In this document: one piece after another, positions 32,469-41,512 of the stretch
Layout of the letters: each line of letters opens with the position of its first letter
How positions within the stretch are numbered: the stretch's first letter is position 1
Source: JAWKIW01 sp041394145
GTDB taxonomy: Bacteria; Actinomycetota; Acidimicrobiia; Acidimicrobiales; Acidimicrobilacustridaceae
Reading direction: 5' to 3'
DNA length: 64,000 nt
Assembly: GCA_041394145.1 (NCBI GenBank)
Contig: JAWKIW010000002.1
Span: 124,001-188,000, forward strand
Program-made: the position numbers and the translations under genes
Notes under the pieces: model-generated
Database searches by the model: none
What the model was told of the DNA's origin: nothing
The model's input: the letters and a program-made list of their open reading frames with translations, nothing else

Positions 32469-34931
32469 ATGTTCGCCGTCCTGCTGGCCTTCTTCGTCAC
32501 CGCCCCGGTGATCGGGATGTCGGCGCGTCGCCTGGGCACCCGCAGCCTGCTGCTCGCCGCCGTGGTGCCGGCGGTGGCCCTCGGTTGGTCGGTGTGGCAG
32601 GCGCCGGGCGTGCTCGACGGCCGGCCGGTCACGGCCACGGTGTCGTGGGTGCCCTCGCTCGGCCTCGCCCTGCCACTGCGGCTCGATGCGTTCGCCCTGC
32701 TGTTCGTGCTGGTGGTGACCGGCATCGGCGTCGCCGTGTTCGCCTACGCCCGGTGGTACCTGCACCCGGGACCGGGCACGGGCCGGCTCGCCGGCCTGCT
32801 GGTGTTCTTCGCCGGCTCGATGCTGGGGCTGGTCCTGAGCGACAACCTGCTGGCCCTGTTCCTCTTCTGGGAGCTCACCTCGGTGGCCTCCTTCCTGCTC
32901 ATCGGGATCGACGATCGGGACGCGTCGGCGCGGTCCGCGGCGATGCAGGCCTTCTTGACCACGGGGGCCGGCAGCCTGGCGATGCTCGCCGGGTTGGTCC
33001 TGCTCGGCCAGCAGGCGGGGACCTTCACCCTGTCGCTGGTGCTCGCCTCGCCGCCGAGCGGCGCCGTGGTCGACGTGGCCCTCGTGCTGGTGCTCGTCGG
33101 GGTGGTGACCAAGTCCGCCCAGGTGCCGTTCCACTACTGGCTCCCGGGGGCGATGGCCGCGCCGACGCCGGTGAGCGCCTACCTGCACTCGGCCACCATG
33201 GTGAAGGCGGGCGTCTACGTGGTCGCCCGCTTCTCCCCGGCGTTCGCAGATGGGCCGTGGCGCCCGCTGGTGCTCGGCATCGGCGCCGCCACCGTGCTGC
33301 TCGGCGCCTACCGCGCCCTGCGCCAGAACGACGTCAAGCTGCTGCTGGCGTTCGGCACGGTGAGCCAGCTCGGCCTGCTCGTGCTGCTGTTCGGCGTCGG
33401 CACCCCGCAGGCCGCCCTGGCCGGCTGCACGCTGCTGCTGGCCCACGCCCTGTTCAAGGCGTCGCTGTTCCTCGTGGTCGGGACGGTGGACCACCAGGCC
33501 GGCACCCGGGACCTGCGCCGGCTCGGGGGGCTCGGTCGTCGCCTGCCCGTGCTCGCCGGCGCCGCCGCGGTCGCGGCCGCCTCGATGGCGGGGCTGCCGC
33601 CGCTGCTGGGGTTCGTGGCCAAGGAGGCAGGGCTCACCGGCCTGGTCGACGCGCCGCTCGCCGGCGTGGCCGTCGCCGCCCTGGTGGCCGCCGTGGTCAT
33701 CGGCAGCGCCGGCACCGTCGCCTACTCGTTCCGGTTCGCCTGGGGTGCCTTCGGCCCGCACGAGCACCACGTCGGCGCCCTGCCCGACGGCGACCTCGTC
33801 GATCCCGCCGCCGTGCGCCGCCCGGCCCCCATGCTGGTGGTGCCCTCCGTGGTGCTCGCCGCCCTCGGCCTGGTGCTCGGCCTGGCGCCGTCGCTGGCGG
33901 CGGTCGTGCTCGAGCCGGCGGCCGGTGCGCTCGCGCCGGGCGAGGTGGAGGCGCTGGCGCTCTGGCACGGGCTCACCGCGGCGCTGGGGCTGTCGGCCCT
34001 GGCGGTCGGCGGCGGCGCCGCGCTCGCGGTCGCCCGTCGTCGGGTGGAGCGGTGGCAGGCCAACGCGCCGCACCCGCCGAGTGGCGCCGACGCCTACCAG
34101 GCGTCGCTGCGCGGGCTGCTGACCGGGGCCGATCAGGTCGCCGGGGCCGTCCAGCGCGGGTCCCTGCCCTTCTACCTGGCGGTGATCCTGCTCACCGTCG
34201 TCGCCCTGCCCGTGGTCCCGCTCGCCCTCGGCGTCGCCCGGGGCTCCGAGCCCGTCCCCCTGGTCCTCGCCGAGGGGCCGGTGCAGCTGCTGGTGACGGC
34301 CCTGCTGCTGGGGGCGGCGGTGGCGGTGTGCCTCGCCCGCCGGCGGGTCGTCGCCGTCCTGGTGCTCGGCGTCGTCGGCTACGCCACCGCCGCGCTGTTC
34401 GTGGTGCAGGGCGCTCCCGACCTGGCGATCACCCAGCTGCTGGTCGAGACGCTCGGCATCGTGGTGTTCCTGCTCGTGCTGCGCCACCTGCCGCCACGGT
34501 TCCCCGCCGTCGGGCTGCCCGGTGGTGACGGGCGTGGCCGCCCGGCGGCGGCCACGCGTCGCCGCACGTCCAACGCCGGACGTCTCGCCCTGTCACTGGC
34601 GGTCGGTGCCTTCGTCGCCGGGTTCGCCCTGATCGCCGCCGGTCAGCGGTCCGACGCGCCGCTGGCCCGCGAGTACGTCGAGCGCTCCCTGCCCGAGGGC
34701 GAGGGCCGCAACGTCGTCAACGTCGTCGTCGTCGACTTCCGCGGCTTCGACACCATGGGCGAGATCACCGTGATCGCCGTGGCGGCGCTGGGGGTCGTGG
34801 CGCTCGTCCAGGCGGCGAGGCGCGACCGGCCCGGCACGCGCCGGGAGGTGCCGCTGGACGACGGCGAACCGGGTGCCGGCGAGGCGGGCTCCGCCGCCCG
34901 GGCGGCACCGGAGTCGGTGGTGGCGTCGTGA
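32469..34931 (+). CDS. mrpA: Multisubunit Na+/H+ antiporter subunit A (MrpA/MnhA)
   Basis: The 820-residue polytopic protein is the large subunit of the Mrp cation/proton antiporter, related to complex I subunit NuoL. The antiporter domain (residues about 60-420) shows FWELTSVASFLLIG with its membrane Glu near residue 135, KSAQVPFHYWLPGAMAAPTPV near 215 and LAHALFKASLFLVVG near 325. The C-terminal third contains the DUF4040/MnhB-like segments (QGAPDLAITQLLVETLGIVV and FRGFDTMGEITVIAVAALG). A 40-residue acidic tail ends it. ATG 32469 follows a weak GGAGCC site. The stop overlaps mrpB (GTGA). It heads a seven-gene operon with canonical A-G order. Confidence 0.95.
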   Translation: MFAVLLAFFVTAPVIGMSARRLGTRSLLLAAVVPAVALGWSVWQAPGVLDGRPVTATVSWVPSLGLALPLRLDAFALLFVLVVTGIGVAVFAYARWYLHPGPGTGRLAGLLVFFAGSMLGLVLSDNLLALFLFWELTSVASFLLIGIDDRDASARSAAMQAFLTTGAGSLAMLAGLVLLGQQAGTFTLSLVLASPPSGAVVDVALVLVLVGVVTKSAQVPFHYWLPGAMAAPTPVSAYLHSATMVKAGVYVVARFSPAFADGPWRPLVLGIGAATVLLGAYRALRQNDVKLLLAFGTVSQLGLLVLLFGVGTPQAALAGCTLLLAHALFKASLFLVVGTVDHQAGTRDLRRLGGLGRRLPVLAGAAAVAAASMAGLPPLLGFVAKEAGLTGLVDAPLAGVAVAALVAAVVIGSAGTVAYSFRFAWGAFGPHEHHVGALPDGDLVDPAAVRRPAPMLVVPSVVLAALGLVLGLAPSLAAVVLEPAAGALAPGEVEALALWHGLTAALGLSALAVGGGAALAVARRRVERWQANAPHPPSGADAYQASLRGLLTGADQVAGAVQRGSLPFYLAVILLTVVALPVVPLALGVARGSEPVPLVLAEGPVQLLVTALLLGAAVAVCLARRRVVAVLVLGVVGYATAALFVVQGAPDLAITQLLVETLGIVVFLLVLRHLPPRFPAVGLPGGDGRGRPAAATRRRTSNAGRLALSLAVGAFVAGFALIAAGQRSDAPLAREYVERSLPEGEGRNVVNVVVVDFRGFDTMGEITVIAVAALGVVALVQAARRDRPGTRREVPLDDGEPGAGEAGSAARAAPESVVAS

Positions 34932-35411
34932 ACCGGACGTCGCGCACCCCCATCCTCGACGTCTGCGTCCGCGCCGAGTTCCACACCGTGCTGCTGGTGT
35001 CGGTGTACCTGCTGTTCGCCGGTACAGCCAGCCCGGCGGCGGGTTCCCCGGCGGTCTCGTCGCCGGCGCCGCGTTCTCGTGCTGCGCTACCTCGCCGGCG
35101 GTGTCGACGACGTGCGCCGCGCGGCCCGGCTGAGCCCGTTCGCCTTCCTCGGGGCCGGCCTGCTGCTGGCGACGGTCACGGTGCTGGTCCCGCTGGCGTT
35201 CGGCGGGACGCTGCTCGAGCACGGCTCCTTCGGGGCCGATGCACCCGTGCTCGGGTCCGTGAAGGTGACGAGCGCGCTGGTCCTCGACAGCGGCGTGTAC
35301 CTCGTGGTGGTCGGGCTCGTGCTGCTGGTGCTCACCTCGCTCGGCGCCACCGGCGATGGTCCGGTGGGCCCGGCGCCCGCCGAGGCGGCACCCGAGGAGG
35401 TGGACGCGTGA
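34928..35411 (+). pseudogene. mrpB: Mrp antiporter subunit B (MrpB/MnhB), frameshifted
   Basis: About 160 residues, read in three frames: TPILDVCVRAEFHTVLLVSVYLLFAG, then SQPGGGFPGGLVAGAAF after a shift near 35025, then LRYLAGGVDDVRRAARLSPF after a shift near 35078. Together they restore the family's sequence, including the PGGGFxGGLV signature, so the breaks are most likely sequence errors. Four transmembrane helices are predicted. GTG 34928 overlaps the mrpA stop and the TGA overlaps the mrpC start, so the gene is embedded in the operon and would be required for complex assembly. Confidence 0.88.
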
Positions 35412-35875
35412 CGCTCGCCCTGGCGGTGGCGGTGGGCGGGCTGTTCGCCGCCGGCACCTACCTCCTCCTGCAGCGCAACCTCACCCGCATCCTGCTCGGC
35501 CTCGGGCTGTTCGCCCACGGGGCCAACCTGCTGCTGCTCGCCGCCGGCGGGCGTGCCGGGGCGGCGCCGTTCATCGGTGGTCTCCGCGAGGGGGAGCCGG
35601 TGGCCGATCCGCTGCCCCAGGCGCTGGCGCTGACCGCCATCGTGATCTCCTTCGGGCTCACCGCCTTCCTGCTGGCGCTCGCCTACCGGTCCTGGACCCT
35701 CACCGGGGAGGACGAGGTCGAAGACGACCCCGAGGACCGTCGCATCGCCGCCCTCGCCGAGCGCGAGCGCCATCCGCCGCGACCGCCCGACCACTCGCCC
35801 CGGTCGGGGGCGGCGTCGGCGCCCGACGGCGCACCTCCCTCGGCGGGCGCGTCGCCCGGAGGCGAGGCGTCGTGA
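35408..35875 (+). CDS. mrpC: Mrp antiporter subunit C (MrpC/MnhC, NuoK-like)
   Basis: This 155-residue protein has three transmembrane helices and the NuoK-like core: GTYLLLQRNLTRILLGLGLFAHGANLLLL near residues 16-44 and QALALTAIVISFGLTAFLLAL near 77-97. The last 50 residues are a Pro/Arg/Asp-rich cytoplasmic tail that is longer than in most MrpC proteins. GTG start at 35408 and stop at 35875 both overlap the neighbouring genes by four bases. Confidence 0.93.
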   Translation: MTLALAVAVGGLFAAGTYLLLQRNLTRILLGLGLFAHGANLLLLAAGGRAGAAPFIGGLREGEPVADPLPQALALTAIVISFGLTAFLLALAYRSWTLTGEDEVEDDPEDRRIAALAERERHPPRPPDHSPRSGAASAPDGAPPSAGASPGGEAS

Positions 35876-37503
35876 ACGCGCTGCTCGTCCTGCCCATCGT
35901 GGCCCCGCTGGTCGGCACGGCCCTGTGCCTGCTGGCGTGGCGCTCGGTCACGGCGCAGCGGCTCGTGTCGGTCACCGCCGTCGCCGTCGCCCTCGCCGGC
36001 GCGGTGGCCGTCCTCGCCCAGGTGTGGGACGGGACGGTGGTGGCGACCCAGTCCGGTGGGTGGCCGGCGCCCCTCGGCATCACCATCGTCGCCGATCCGA
36101 TGTCGGCGGTCGTGCTGGCGGTCGGCCTCGCCACCATCGCCGCCGTGCTCGTGTTCGCCATCGGCCAGCCCGGCTGCGACGACGACACGCCGGCGTTCCA
36201 CCCGACCTACCTGGTGCTGACCGCCGGGGTGTCGCTGGCCTTCCTCACCGGTGACCTGTTCAACCTCTTCGTGGCCTTCGAGCTGGCGCTGGCCGCGAGC
36301 TACGTGCTGCTGACCCTGGGCGCGACCCGCGACCAGGTGCGCCACGGCATGACCTACGTCGTCATCAACCTCGTGGCGTCGACCCTGTTCGTGGCGGCCA
36401 TCGCCTTCGTCTACGCCGCCACCGGCACGGTGAACCTGGCAGACCTGGCCGGTCGCCTCACCGCCGTCTCGCCCGAGGTGCGCACCGCGCTCTCGCTCAC
36501 CCTGGTCGTCGTGTTCGGCATCAAGGCCGCGGTGTTCCCGTTGTTCTTCTGGCTGCCCGACTCGTACCCCACGGCCCGCGCCCCGGTGACGGCGGTGTTC
36601 GCCGGCCTGCTCACCAAGATCGGGGTGTACTGCCTCCTGCGCACCCAGACGCTGCTGTTCGCCCCCGACGGGCCCTCGACCCTGCTGCTGGTGCTCGCCG
36701 GGTTGACCATGGTGATCGGCGTCCTGGGCGCCATCGCCCAGGGGGACATGAAGCGCATCCTGTCCTTCCACATCGTCAGCCAGGTGGGCTACATGGTGCT
36801 CGGGCTGGCCCTGTTCACCGTGTCGGGCCTCGCCGGGGCGGTGTTCTTCCTCGTCCACCAGGTGCCGGTGAAGGCGAGCCTGTTCCTCGTGGGCGGCATG
36901 GTCGACCACGCCGCCGGATCGACGTCGTTGCGTCGCGTCGGGGGGCTGATCCGACGGATCCCGGTGGCCGCCGTGCTGTTCGGGCTCGCCGCCCTCTCGC
37001 TCGCCGGCGTCCCCCCGCTGTCGGGGTTCGTGGGCAAGCTGGCGCTCGTGGAGGCCGGCTTCGACGCCGGCGAGTGGGCCATCGTCGCGGTCAGCCTGGC
37101 CGCCAGCCTGCTCACGCTGTACTCGATGACCAAGATCTGGAACGGCGTGTTCTGGGGGCGTCCCGACGAGCCCACCCCCGCCCTGGCCGCGGTGGCCCGC
37201 ATCGACGCCGGCCACCCGGCTTCGGCTTCGGCTTCGTCCTCGGCCCTCCCGAACGACGTCGCGCCCTCGGGCACCACCCTGGTCGCCGATCACGGTGCGG
37301 CCCCCGACGGGCACCACGGCGCCGCGCCGGGGCGCCCGGCGAAGCTGGCGGTGCCGCCGTTGATGACGGGCTCGACGGTGGCGCTGGTGGCGGTGACGGT
37401 GGCCATCGCGCTGTTCGCCGGCCCCCTCTACGGGCTGTGCGAGCGGGCGGCGCAGGGGCTCGTCGATCCGACCGCCTACGTGCAGGCGGTGATGGGCCGA
37501 TGA
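35872..37503 (+). CDS. mrpD: Mrp antiporter subunit D (MrpD/MnhD)
   Basis: The 543-residue second antiporter-like subunit, related to NuoM/N. It has LFNLFVAFELALAASYVLLTLGA with a membrane Glu near residue 137, FGIKAAVFPLFFWLPDSYPTA near 217, and HQVPVKASLFLVGGMVDHAAG near 330. About 14 transmembrane helices are predicted. A low-complexity loop rich in Ala/Ser/His lies near residues 440-485 (HPASASASSSALP), not typical of the family, before the last helix. GTG 35872 and the stop at 37503 overlap mrpC and mrpE by four bases. Confidence 0.94.
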   Translation: MNALLVLPIVAPLVGTALCLLAWRSVTAQRLVSVTAVAVALAGAVAVLAQVWDGTVVATQSGGWPAPLGITIVADPMSAVVLAVGLATIAAVLVFAIGQPGCDDDTPAFHPTYLVLTAGVSLAFLTGDLFNLFVAFELALAASYVLLTLGATRDQVRHGMTYVVINLVASTLFVAAIAFVYAATGTVNLADLAGRLTAVSPEVRTALSLTLVVVFGIKAAVFPLFFWLPDSYPTARAPVTAVFAGLLTKIGVYCLLRTQTLLFAPDGPSTLLLVLAGLTMVIGVLGAIAQGDMKRILSFHIVSQVGYMVLGLALFTVSGLAGAVFFLVHQVPVKASLFLVGGMVDHAAGSTSLRRVGGLIRRIPVAAVLFGLAALSLAGVPPLSGFVGKLALVEAGFDAGEWAIVAVSLAASLLTLYSMTKIWNGVFWGRPDEPTPALAAVARIDAGHPASASASSSALPNDVAPSGTTLVADHGAAPDGHHGAAPGRPAKLAVPPLMTGSTVALVAVTVAIALFAGPLYGLCERAAQGLVDPTAYVQAVMGR

Positions 37504-38105
37504 TCCGCCGGGTCGCCACCGTGGCGTGGCTGGTGGTCGTGTGGGTGGCCCTGTGGGGCGGGCTCACCTGGGCCAACGTGGCGAGCGGCATCGTGGTGAG
37601 CGTGGTGCTGCTGGTGCTGTTCCCCACCGGTGACGGCACCGGCGCCCGGATCTCGCCCTGGCCCGCCGTGCGCTACGTCGTCTGGTTCGCCGGGCAGCTC
37701 GTGGCGGCCACCTGGCAGGTCGTGGCCGCGGTGGTGGCCCCGCGCGGCCGGGTCCATCCGGGCGTGGTCGCCGTCGGGCTGCGGTCCCGCTCGGCCGTGA
37801 TCGCCACCCTGGTCGGCAACTCGGTGACCCTCACCCCGGGGACCCTCACCGTCGACGTGCTGCCGGCCGCCGGTGTCGGTGCCGGTGCCGACGTCGACGG
37901 TGATGCCGACGTCGATGCCGACGTCGACGCTGATGCCGACGTCGATGTCGATGCCGATCAGGCTCGGGTGCTGCTGGTGCACGCGCTCGACCTCTCCGAC
38001 CCCGAGGCCGTGCGGGAGAGCGTGCTGGCCTTCGAGGCCCGGGCCGTCGCCGCCTTCGGCACCGAAGCCGACCGGGCCGCGCTGTCCGCCGAGGCGGTGT
38101 CGTGA
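37500..38105 (+). CDS. mrpE: Mrp antiporter subunit E (MrpE/MnhE) with Asp-rich insertion
   Basis: This 201-residue protein begins with two transmembrane helices (VAWLVVVWVALWGGLTWANV and GIVVSVVLLVLFP). It then has the conserved MrpE cytosolic domain: YVVWFAGQLVAATWQVV, the VGNSVTLTPGTLTVDV motif near residue 108 and VHALDLSD near 160. Between them residues 131-153 are a repetitive Asp/Val/Ala tract encoded by a near-tandem 6- and 12-base repeat. The family normally has a short loop here. It starts with ATG 37500 overlapping mrpD (ATGA). There are 43 bases between its stop and mrpF. Confidence 0.92.
   Translation: MIRRVATVAWLVVVWVALWGGLTWANVASGIVVSVVLLVLFPTGDGTGARISPWPAVRYVVWFAGQLVAATWQVVAAVVAPRGRVHPGVVAVGLRSRSAVIATLVGNSVTLTPGTLTVDVLPAAGVGAGADVDGDADVDADVDADADVDVDADQARVLLVHALDLSDPEAVRESVLAFEARAVAAFGTEADRAALSAEAVS
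37890..37958 (+). repeat. Microsatellite-like GACGTCGATGCC repeat inside mrpE
   Basis: 69 in-frame bases encode 23 residues that are Asp at every second position with Val, Ala or one Gly between. Units of 6 bases (GACGTC, GATGCC, GACGCT) alternate irregularly. Length variation here would be in steps of 6 bases and so would keep the frame. Confidence 0.85.
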
Positions 38106-38148
38106 GCCGGTGCCGCCTTCAGGGACGGACGCTGCGGGAGGTGCAGCC

Positions 38149-38418
38149 GTGACCCTCGCCGTCGACGTGGCCTTCGCCCTGCTGGCGATCGGGGGCGCCC
38201 TCGCCGCGGCCCGTCTCGTGCTGGGCCCGACCGTGGCCGACCGCATCGTCGCCTCCGACGTGCTGCTGACCATGTTCGCCCTCAGCACGCTGCTGCTGTC
38301 GGCGCGCACCGGTGACGGCACGTTCCTCGAGGTCGGGTTGGTGGTCGCCCTGCTCGGGTTCGTCGGCACGGCTGCCGTCGCCCGCTTCCTCGCAGAGTCC
38401 GGGGAGGTGGAGCCGTGA
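38149..38418 (+). CDS. mrpF: Mrp antiporter subunit F (MrpF/MnhF)
   Basis: An 89-residue protein with three transmembrane helices. The family motif LVLGPTVADRIVASDVL lies near residues 23-39, and TFLEVGLVVALLGFVGTAAVARF forms the last helix. The GTG at 38149 follows a strong GGGAGGTG ribosome-binding site. Its stop overlaps mrpG. Confidence 0.93.
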   Translation: MTLAVDVAFALLAIGGALAAARLVLGPTVADRIVASDVLLTMFALSTLLLSARTGDGTFLEVGLVVALLGFVGTAAVARFLAESGEVEP

Positions 38419-38711
38419 CGCCGACCGAGGCGGTGTCGTCGGTGCTGCTGCTCGTCGGCGGCGCCCTGGCGGCGGTGGCCGGGCTCGGGCTCGTGCGGTT
38501 CCCCGACGTGCTGTCGCGCATGCACGCCGCGACCAAGCCCGCCACCCTCGGGCTGGTGCTCGTCGCGGCCGGGACCGCGCTGCGCCTGTCGGCGGCGTCG
38601 GACCTCACCAAGATCGCCCTCATCGTCGCCCTGCAGCTGCTGACCGCGCCGGTGGGCGCCCACCTCGTGGGCCGCGCCGTGCGCCCGCGGACGCCCACCT
38701 CGACCGACTGA
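38415..38711 (+). CDS. mrpG: Mrp antiporter subunit G (MrpG/MnhG)
   Basis: A 98-residue three-helix membrane protein with the family motif GLVRFPDVLSRMHAATKPATLG near residues 24-45, ending in TAPVGAHLVGRAVRP. GTG 38415 overlaps mrpF by four bases. It is the last gene of the mrp operon; 129 bases without a gene follow. Confidence 0.93.
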   Translation: MTPTEAVSSVLLLVGGALAAVAGLGLVRFPDVLSRMHAATKPATLGLVLVAAGTALRLSAASDLTKIALIVALQLLTAPVGAHLVGRAVRPRTPTSTD

Positions 38712-38840
38712 CCGGCCATCCCCCGGCAGGCTGGTCGGGCACCCACGGTCGGCGTCCGGCGACCGGCGCGGGCGCGGCGGTGTGCGCGGGGCCCACGCGC
38801 CAGGCTGGCGACCCCGTCGACGACGTGGTTCGATCAGGCC

Positions 38841-39993
38841 GTGACCGCCGATGACGACATCCGGGCCTGGGCCGCCGGGCTCCCCGTCCCCGACTTCGAG
38901 ACCACCCCGTGGACGCCGCCGCCGGACCTGTCCGACGCCACGGTCGCCATCGTGACCACGGCCGCCCTGCACCGCCGCGATGACGAGCCGTTCGGGCCCT
39001 TCGACGTCGGCTACCGCGTGCTCGACCGCGCCGATCGCGACCTGGTGCTCGGCCACTGGAGCCCGAACTTCGACCGGGAGGTTCGCCCTCGACCTCGACG
39101 TCGTCTTCCCGATCGACCGGCTCGAGGAGCTGGCGGCCGAGGGCACCATCGGGGCGGTGGCGCCCCGCCACCTCGCGTTCGCCGGCAACCAGGACGACTC
39201 GGTCGCCAAGGTCCGCCTCGACACGGCGCCCCGGGCGGCGGCGTTGCTCGCCGCCGACGGCGTCGACGTGGTGCTGCTCACGCCCGTCTGACCGCTCTGC
39301 TCGCGCACCGTGTGTGTGCTCTCGCACGTCTTGGAGGCCGCCGGCCTCGCGACGACCGCCCTGATCTCGGTGCGGCCCGTGGCCGAGCAGATGCACCCGC
39401 CGCGGGCGCTGTACTGCCACTTCCCCCTCGGTCGCCCGCTGGGCGTCCCCAACGACCCCGCGTTCCAGCACGGCGTGCTGCGCCACGCCTTCGACCTGCT
39501 GGCGCGGCCGTCGGGGCCGGTGCTGGAGGACCACCCCGACGTGGTCGAGTTCTCCGAGACGCCGCTGGCCTGCTCGCTGCCGCCGCGGTTCGACCCGACC
39601 GTGCCCGAGGCGGTCGAGGAGGCCCGGGCCCTGCGAGACGCCTACGAGCGCGCCGTGCGGGCCCACGGCGGCCGGACGTCGGTCGGCCGGGTGACCGACG
39701 CCGCCGGCGTCCCCGACGTCGTGGCCGCCTTCGTGGCGGTCGCCGGGGGCACGCCGTGGGACGAGGCCGGTCTGCCGGGCGACCCGATCCAGGCCGCCCA
39801 CGACGTGCGGACCTACTACGAGGAGGCCGCCCTCGACCTGGTCGACGTCGACCCGGCGCCCGGCGCCGCCGAGGCGTGGTTCTACGACGTGACCGCCGCC
39901 GGTGCTGCCGTGCTGGCCGCCCGCCGGGCCATGCAGGAGGCCGGGGTGCCCTTCCCGTTCTGGTTCTACATGGCCCGCGGCTCGCGCCGCTGA
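38841..39993 (+). CDS. GrdB-family (glycine/betaine/sarcosine/D-proline reductase-type) selenoprotein candidate with in-frame TGA
   Basis: When one extra G near 39076-39078 is removed, the gene reads as 383 residues with a TGA at codon 150 (39289-39291). Upstream are GYRVLDRADRDLVLGHWSP and VVFPIDRLEELAAEGTIGA, which match the soluble GrdB-like family; just before TGA comes DVVLLTPV, and in the same frame after it PLCSRTVCVLSHVLEAAGL. Family members carry U/C-P-x-C followed by a V-x-x-x-x-E-x-A-G-[IL] helix, so TGA falls exactly on the redox residue and gives U-P-L-C. FHFPLGRPLGVPN-type residues follow near 185. It likely is a cytoplasmic thiol/selenol redox enzyme with unknown substrate. No GrdA, GrdC or PrdA gene is nearby. 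Confidence 0.82.
39289..39319 (+). promoter_or_regulatory. Candidate Sec codon and bacterial SECIS stem-loop
   Basis: The TGA at 39289-39291 is followed 11 bases later by a 6-bp stem (39303-39308 with 39314-39319, one G-U pair) closing a CGTGT loop. The loop starts 18 bases after TGA and has G at its second position. These are the distance and loop features expected of bacterial SECIS elements. The stem is short, so this is suggestive rather than proof. Confidence 0.5.
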
Positions 39994-40099
39994 GACCGCC
40001 GCCGACGGGGCCCCGGCCGGCGGAGGTCCGGGTCCCCGGGGCGCGTCCGCTGTCGACGCTCGCGGGCGAGCGCCACGAGCCTCCGGCGCGCCGGGGTCG

Positions 40100-41512
40100 T
40101 CAGCCGGGCGGGAGCGAGATCACGGCGTCGAGGCCGCCGCCGTCGGCGGATCGCAGCTCGACCGACCCGGCGTCGGCCTGCACCAGCTTCTGCACGATCG
40201 ACAGGCCGATGCCCGATCCACCGAGGGACGAGCGCTCCTGGCGGGCCCGCCAGAAGCGGTCGAACGCCCGGTCCCGCTCCTCGTCGGTCATGCCGCGGCC
40301 CTCGTCGGTGACGTGCAGCTCGATGCGCATGCTGTGGTCCCCGTCGGCGACCGGTCGGGCCGTCAGCCGCACCGCTCGACCAGCCGGGGTGGCCTCGATG
40401 GCGTTGGCGACGAGGTTGTCGAGCGCCTGGGCCAGACGGTCGGGCGTCGCCCGCACGTACAGGGGCACGCGCTCGACCTGGAGCCGCACCCCGTGCTCGT
40501 CGGCGACCGGCTCCCAGGCCGCGGTCCGCGCCGCGAGCACGTCGGCCACGGACAGCCGCTCGGCGCTGTCGGCGAGCGTCGCCCGGTCGGCGCGGGCGAG
40601 CGCCAGCAGGCCGTCGACGATCCGTCCCAGGCGCAGGACCTCGGTGCGGGCCGCGTCGAGGTCGTCGCGCAGGTCGTCGGCCACGTCGACCCCGCCCGGC
40701 AGGTGCTCGGCCGCGTCCTGCAGGTTCTCGAGGCGCAACCGCAGCGCCGCCAGCGGGGTGCGCAGCTGGTGGGAGGCGTCGGCGACGAAGGACTCCTGGG
40801 CGGTGACCAGCTGCTCGAGGCGGGCCGCCATGGTGTTGAAGGCCTCGGCCAGCTCGCGCACCTCCGGCGGCCCCTGGCCCGACGGTGCCCGCACGGAGAG
40901 ATCGGTGGTGAGCCCGCGGGCGGCCACGTCGAGCTGCTCCAGCGGCCGGGACACCCACCGGGCGAACAGCACCCCGAGCACCGCCGCGGCGGCGAGCGAG
41001 ATGGCGGCGATCCCCGCCAGCCCCAGCCAGTAGCTGCGCACCCGGTCGTCGAGCTGGGCGGTCGAGTAGGAGATGCGCGCCGCCCCGTGCACCACGCCCG
41101 ACGACGCGATCGGCACGGCCACGTAGAGCAGGTCGCCGCCGAGGGTGTCGGAGTGGCGCACGCCGGTGGCGACCTGGCCCGACAGCGCCGTGGCGATCTC
41201 CTCCCGGTTGGTGAAGTCCTCACGATCGGTGTCCCGCTGGGAGTCCGCCAGCTCGCGACCGGTCTGGTCGACGATCACCACGCGGGCCCCGGTCCGCTCG
41301 GAGTAGCTCCTCGCCAGCTGCCCGAGGTCGGCCGACGCCGCGCCCTCGACCGTCTCCTCCGAGAAGCCGGCGATGGCGAAGGCGTCCTTGGTCAGGGCGC
41401 CGGTGAGCTCGCTCTCGAGGCGCTGGCGGTAGTTGATGGCGAGCGGGATCTCGAGCGCGGCGAGCACCGCCAGGGTCAGCAGCAGGTAGGAGGCGAGCAG
41501 TCGACGGGTCAC
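40100..41512 (-). CDS. Sensor histidine kinase
   Basis: The 470-residue kinase has a transmembrane helix at residues 4-25, an extracytoplasmic sensor region of about 130 residues (residues 26-160, with VVIVDQTGRELADSQ), a second helix near residues 163-186, HAMP, and the DHp helix with H-box FVADASHQLRTPLAAL (phospho-His near residue 247). The ATPase domain follows, with N-box ALDNLVANAIEATP, DEGRGMTDEE and GSGIGLSIV. The GTG start overlaps the response-regulator stop by four bases. It probably senses an envelope condition and works with the regulator encoded upstream. Confidence 0.93.
   Translation of the reverse strand: MTRRLLASYLLLTLAVLAALEIPLAINYRQRLESELTGALTKDAFAIAGFSEETVEGAASADLGQLARSYSERTGARVVIVDQTGRELADSQRDTDREDFTNREEIATALSGQVATGVRHSDTLGGDLLYVAVPIASSGVVHGAARISYSTAQLDDRVRSYWLGLAGIAAISLAAAAVLGVLFARWVSRPLEQLDVAARGLTTDLSVRAPSGQGPPEVRELAEAFNTMAARLEQLVTAQESFVADASHQLRTPLAALRLRLENLQDAAEHLPGGVDVADDLRDDLDAARTEVLRLGRIVDGLLALARADRATLADSAERLSVADVLAARTAAWEPVADEHGVRLQVERVPLYVRATPDRLAQALDNLVANAIEATPAGRAVRLTARPVADGDHSMRIELHVTDEGRGMTDEERDRAFDRFWRARQERSSLGGSGIGLSIVQKLVQADAGSVELRSADGGGLDAVISLPPG

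Noticed and set aside
32280..34487. A 735-codon minus-strand open frame
   Set aside because: It mirrors mrpA; composition is Gln/His/Arg-rich as expected from an antisense frame.
39289..39291. TGA as an ordinary stop with a second gene starting at 39310
   Set aside because: The downstream frame is the same as the upstream frame and continues the family sequence without a gap; starting at 39310 would cut the protein inside its active-site helix.
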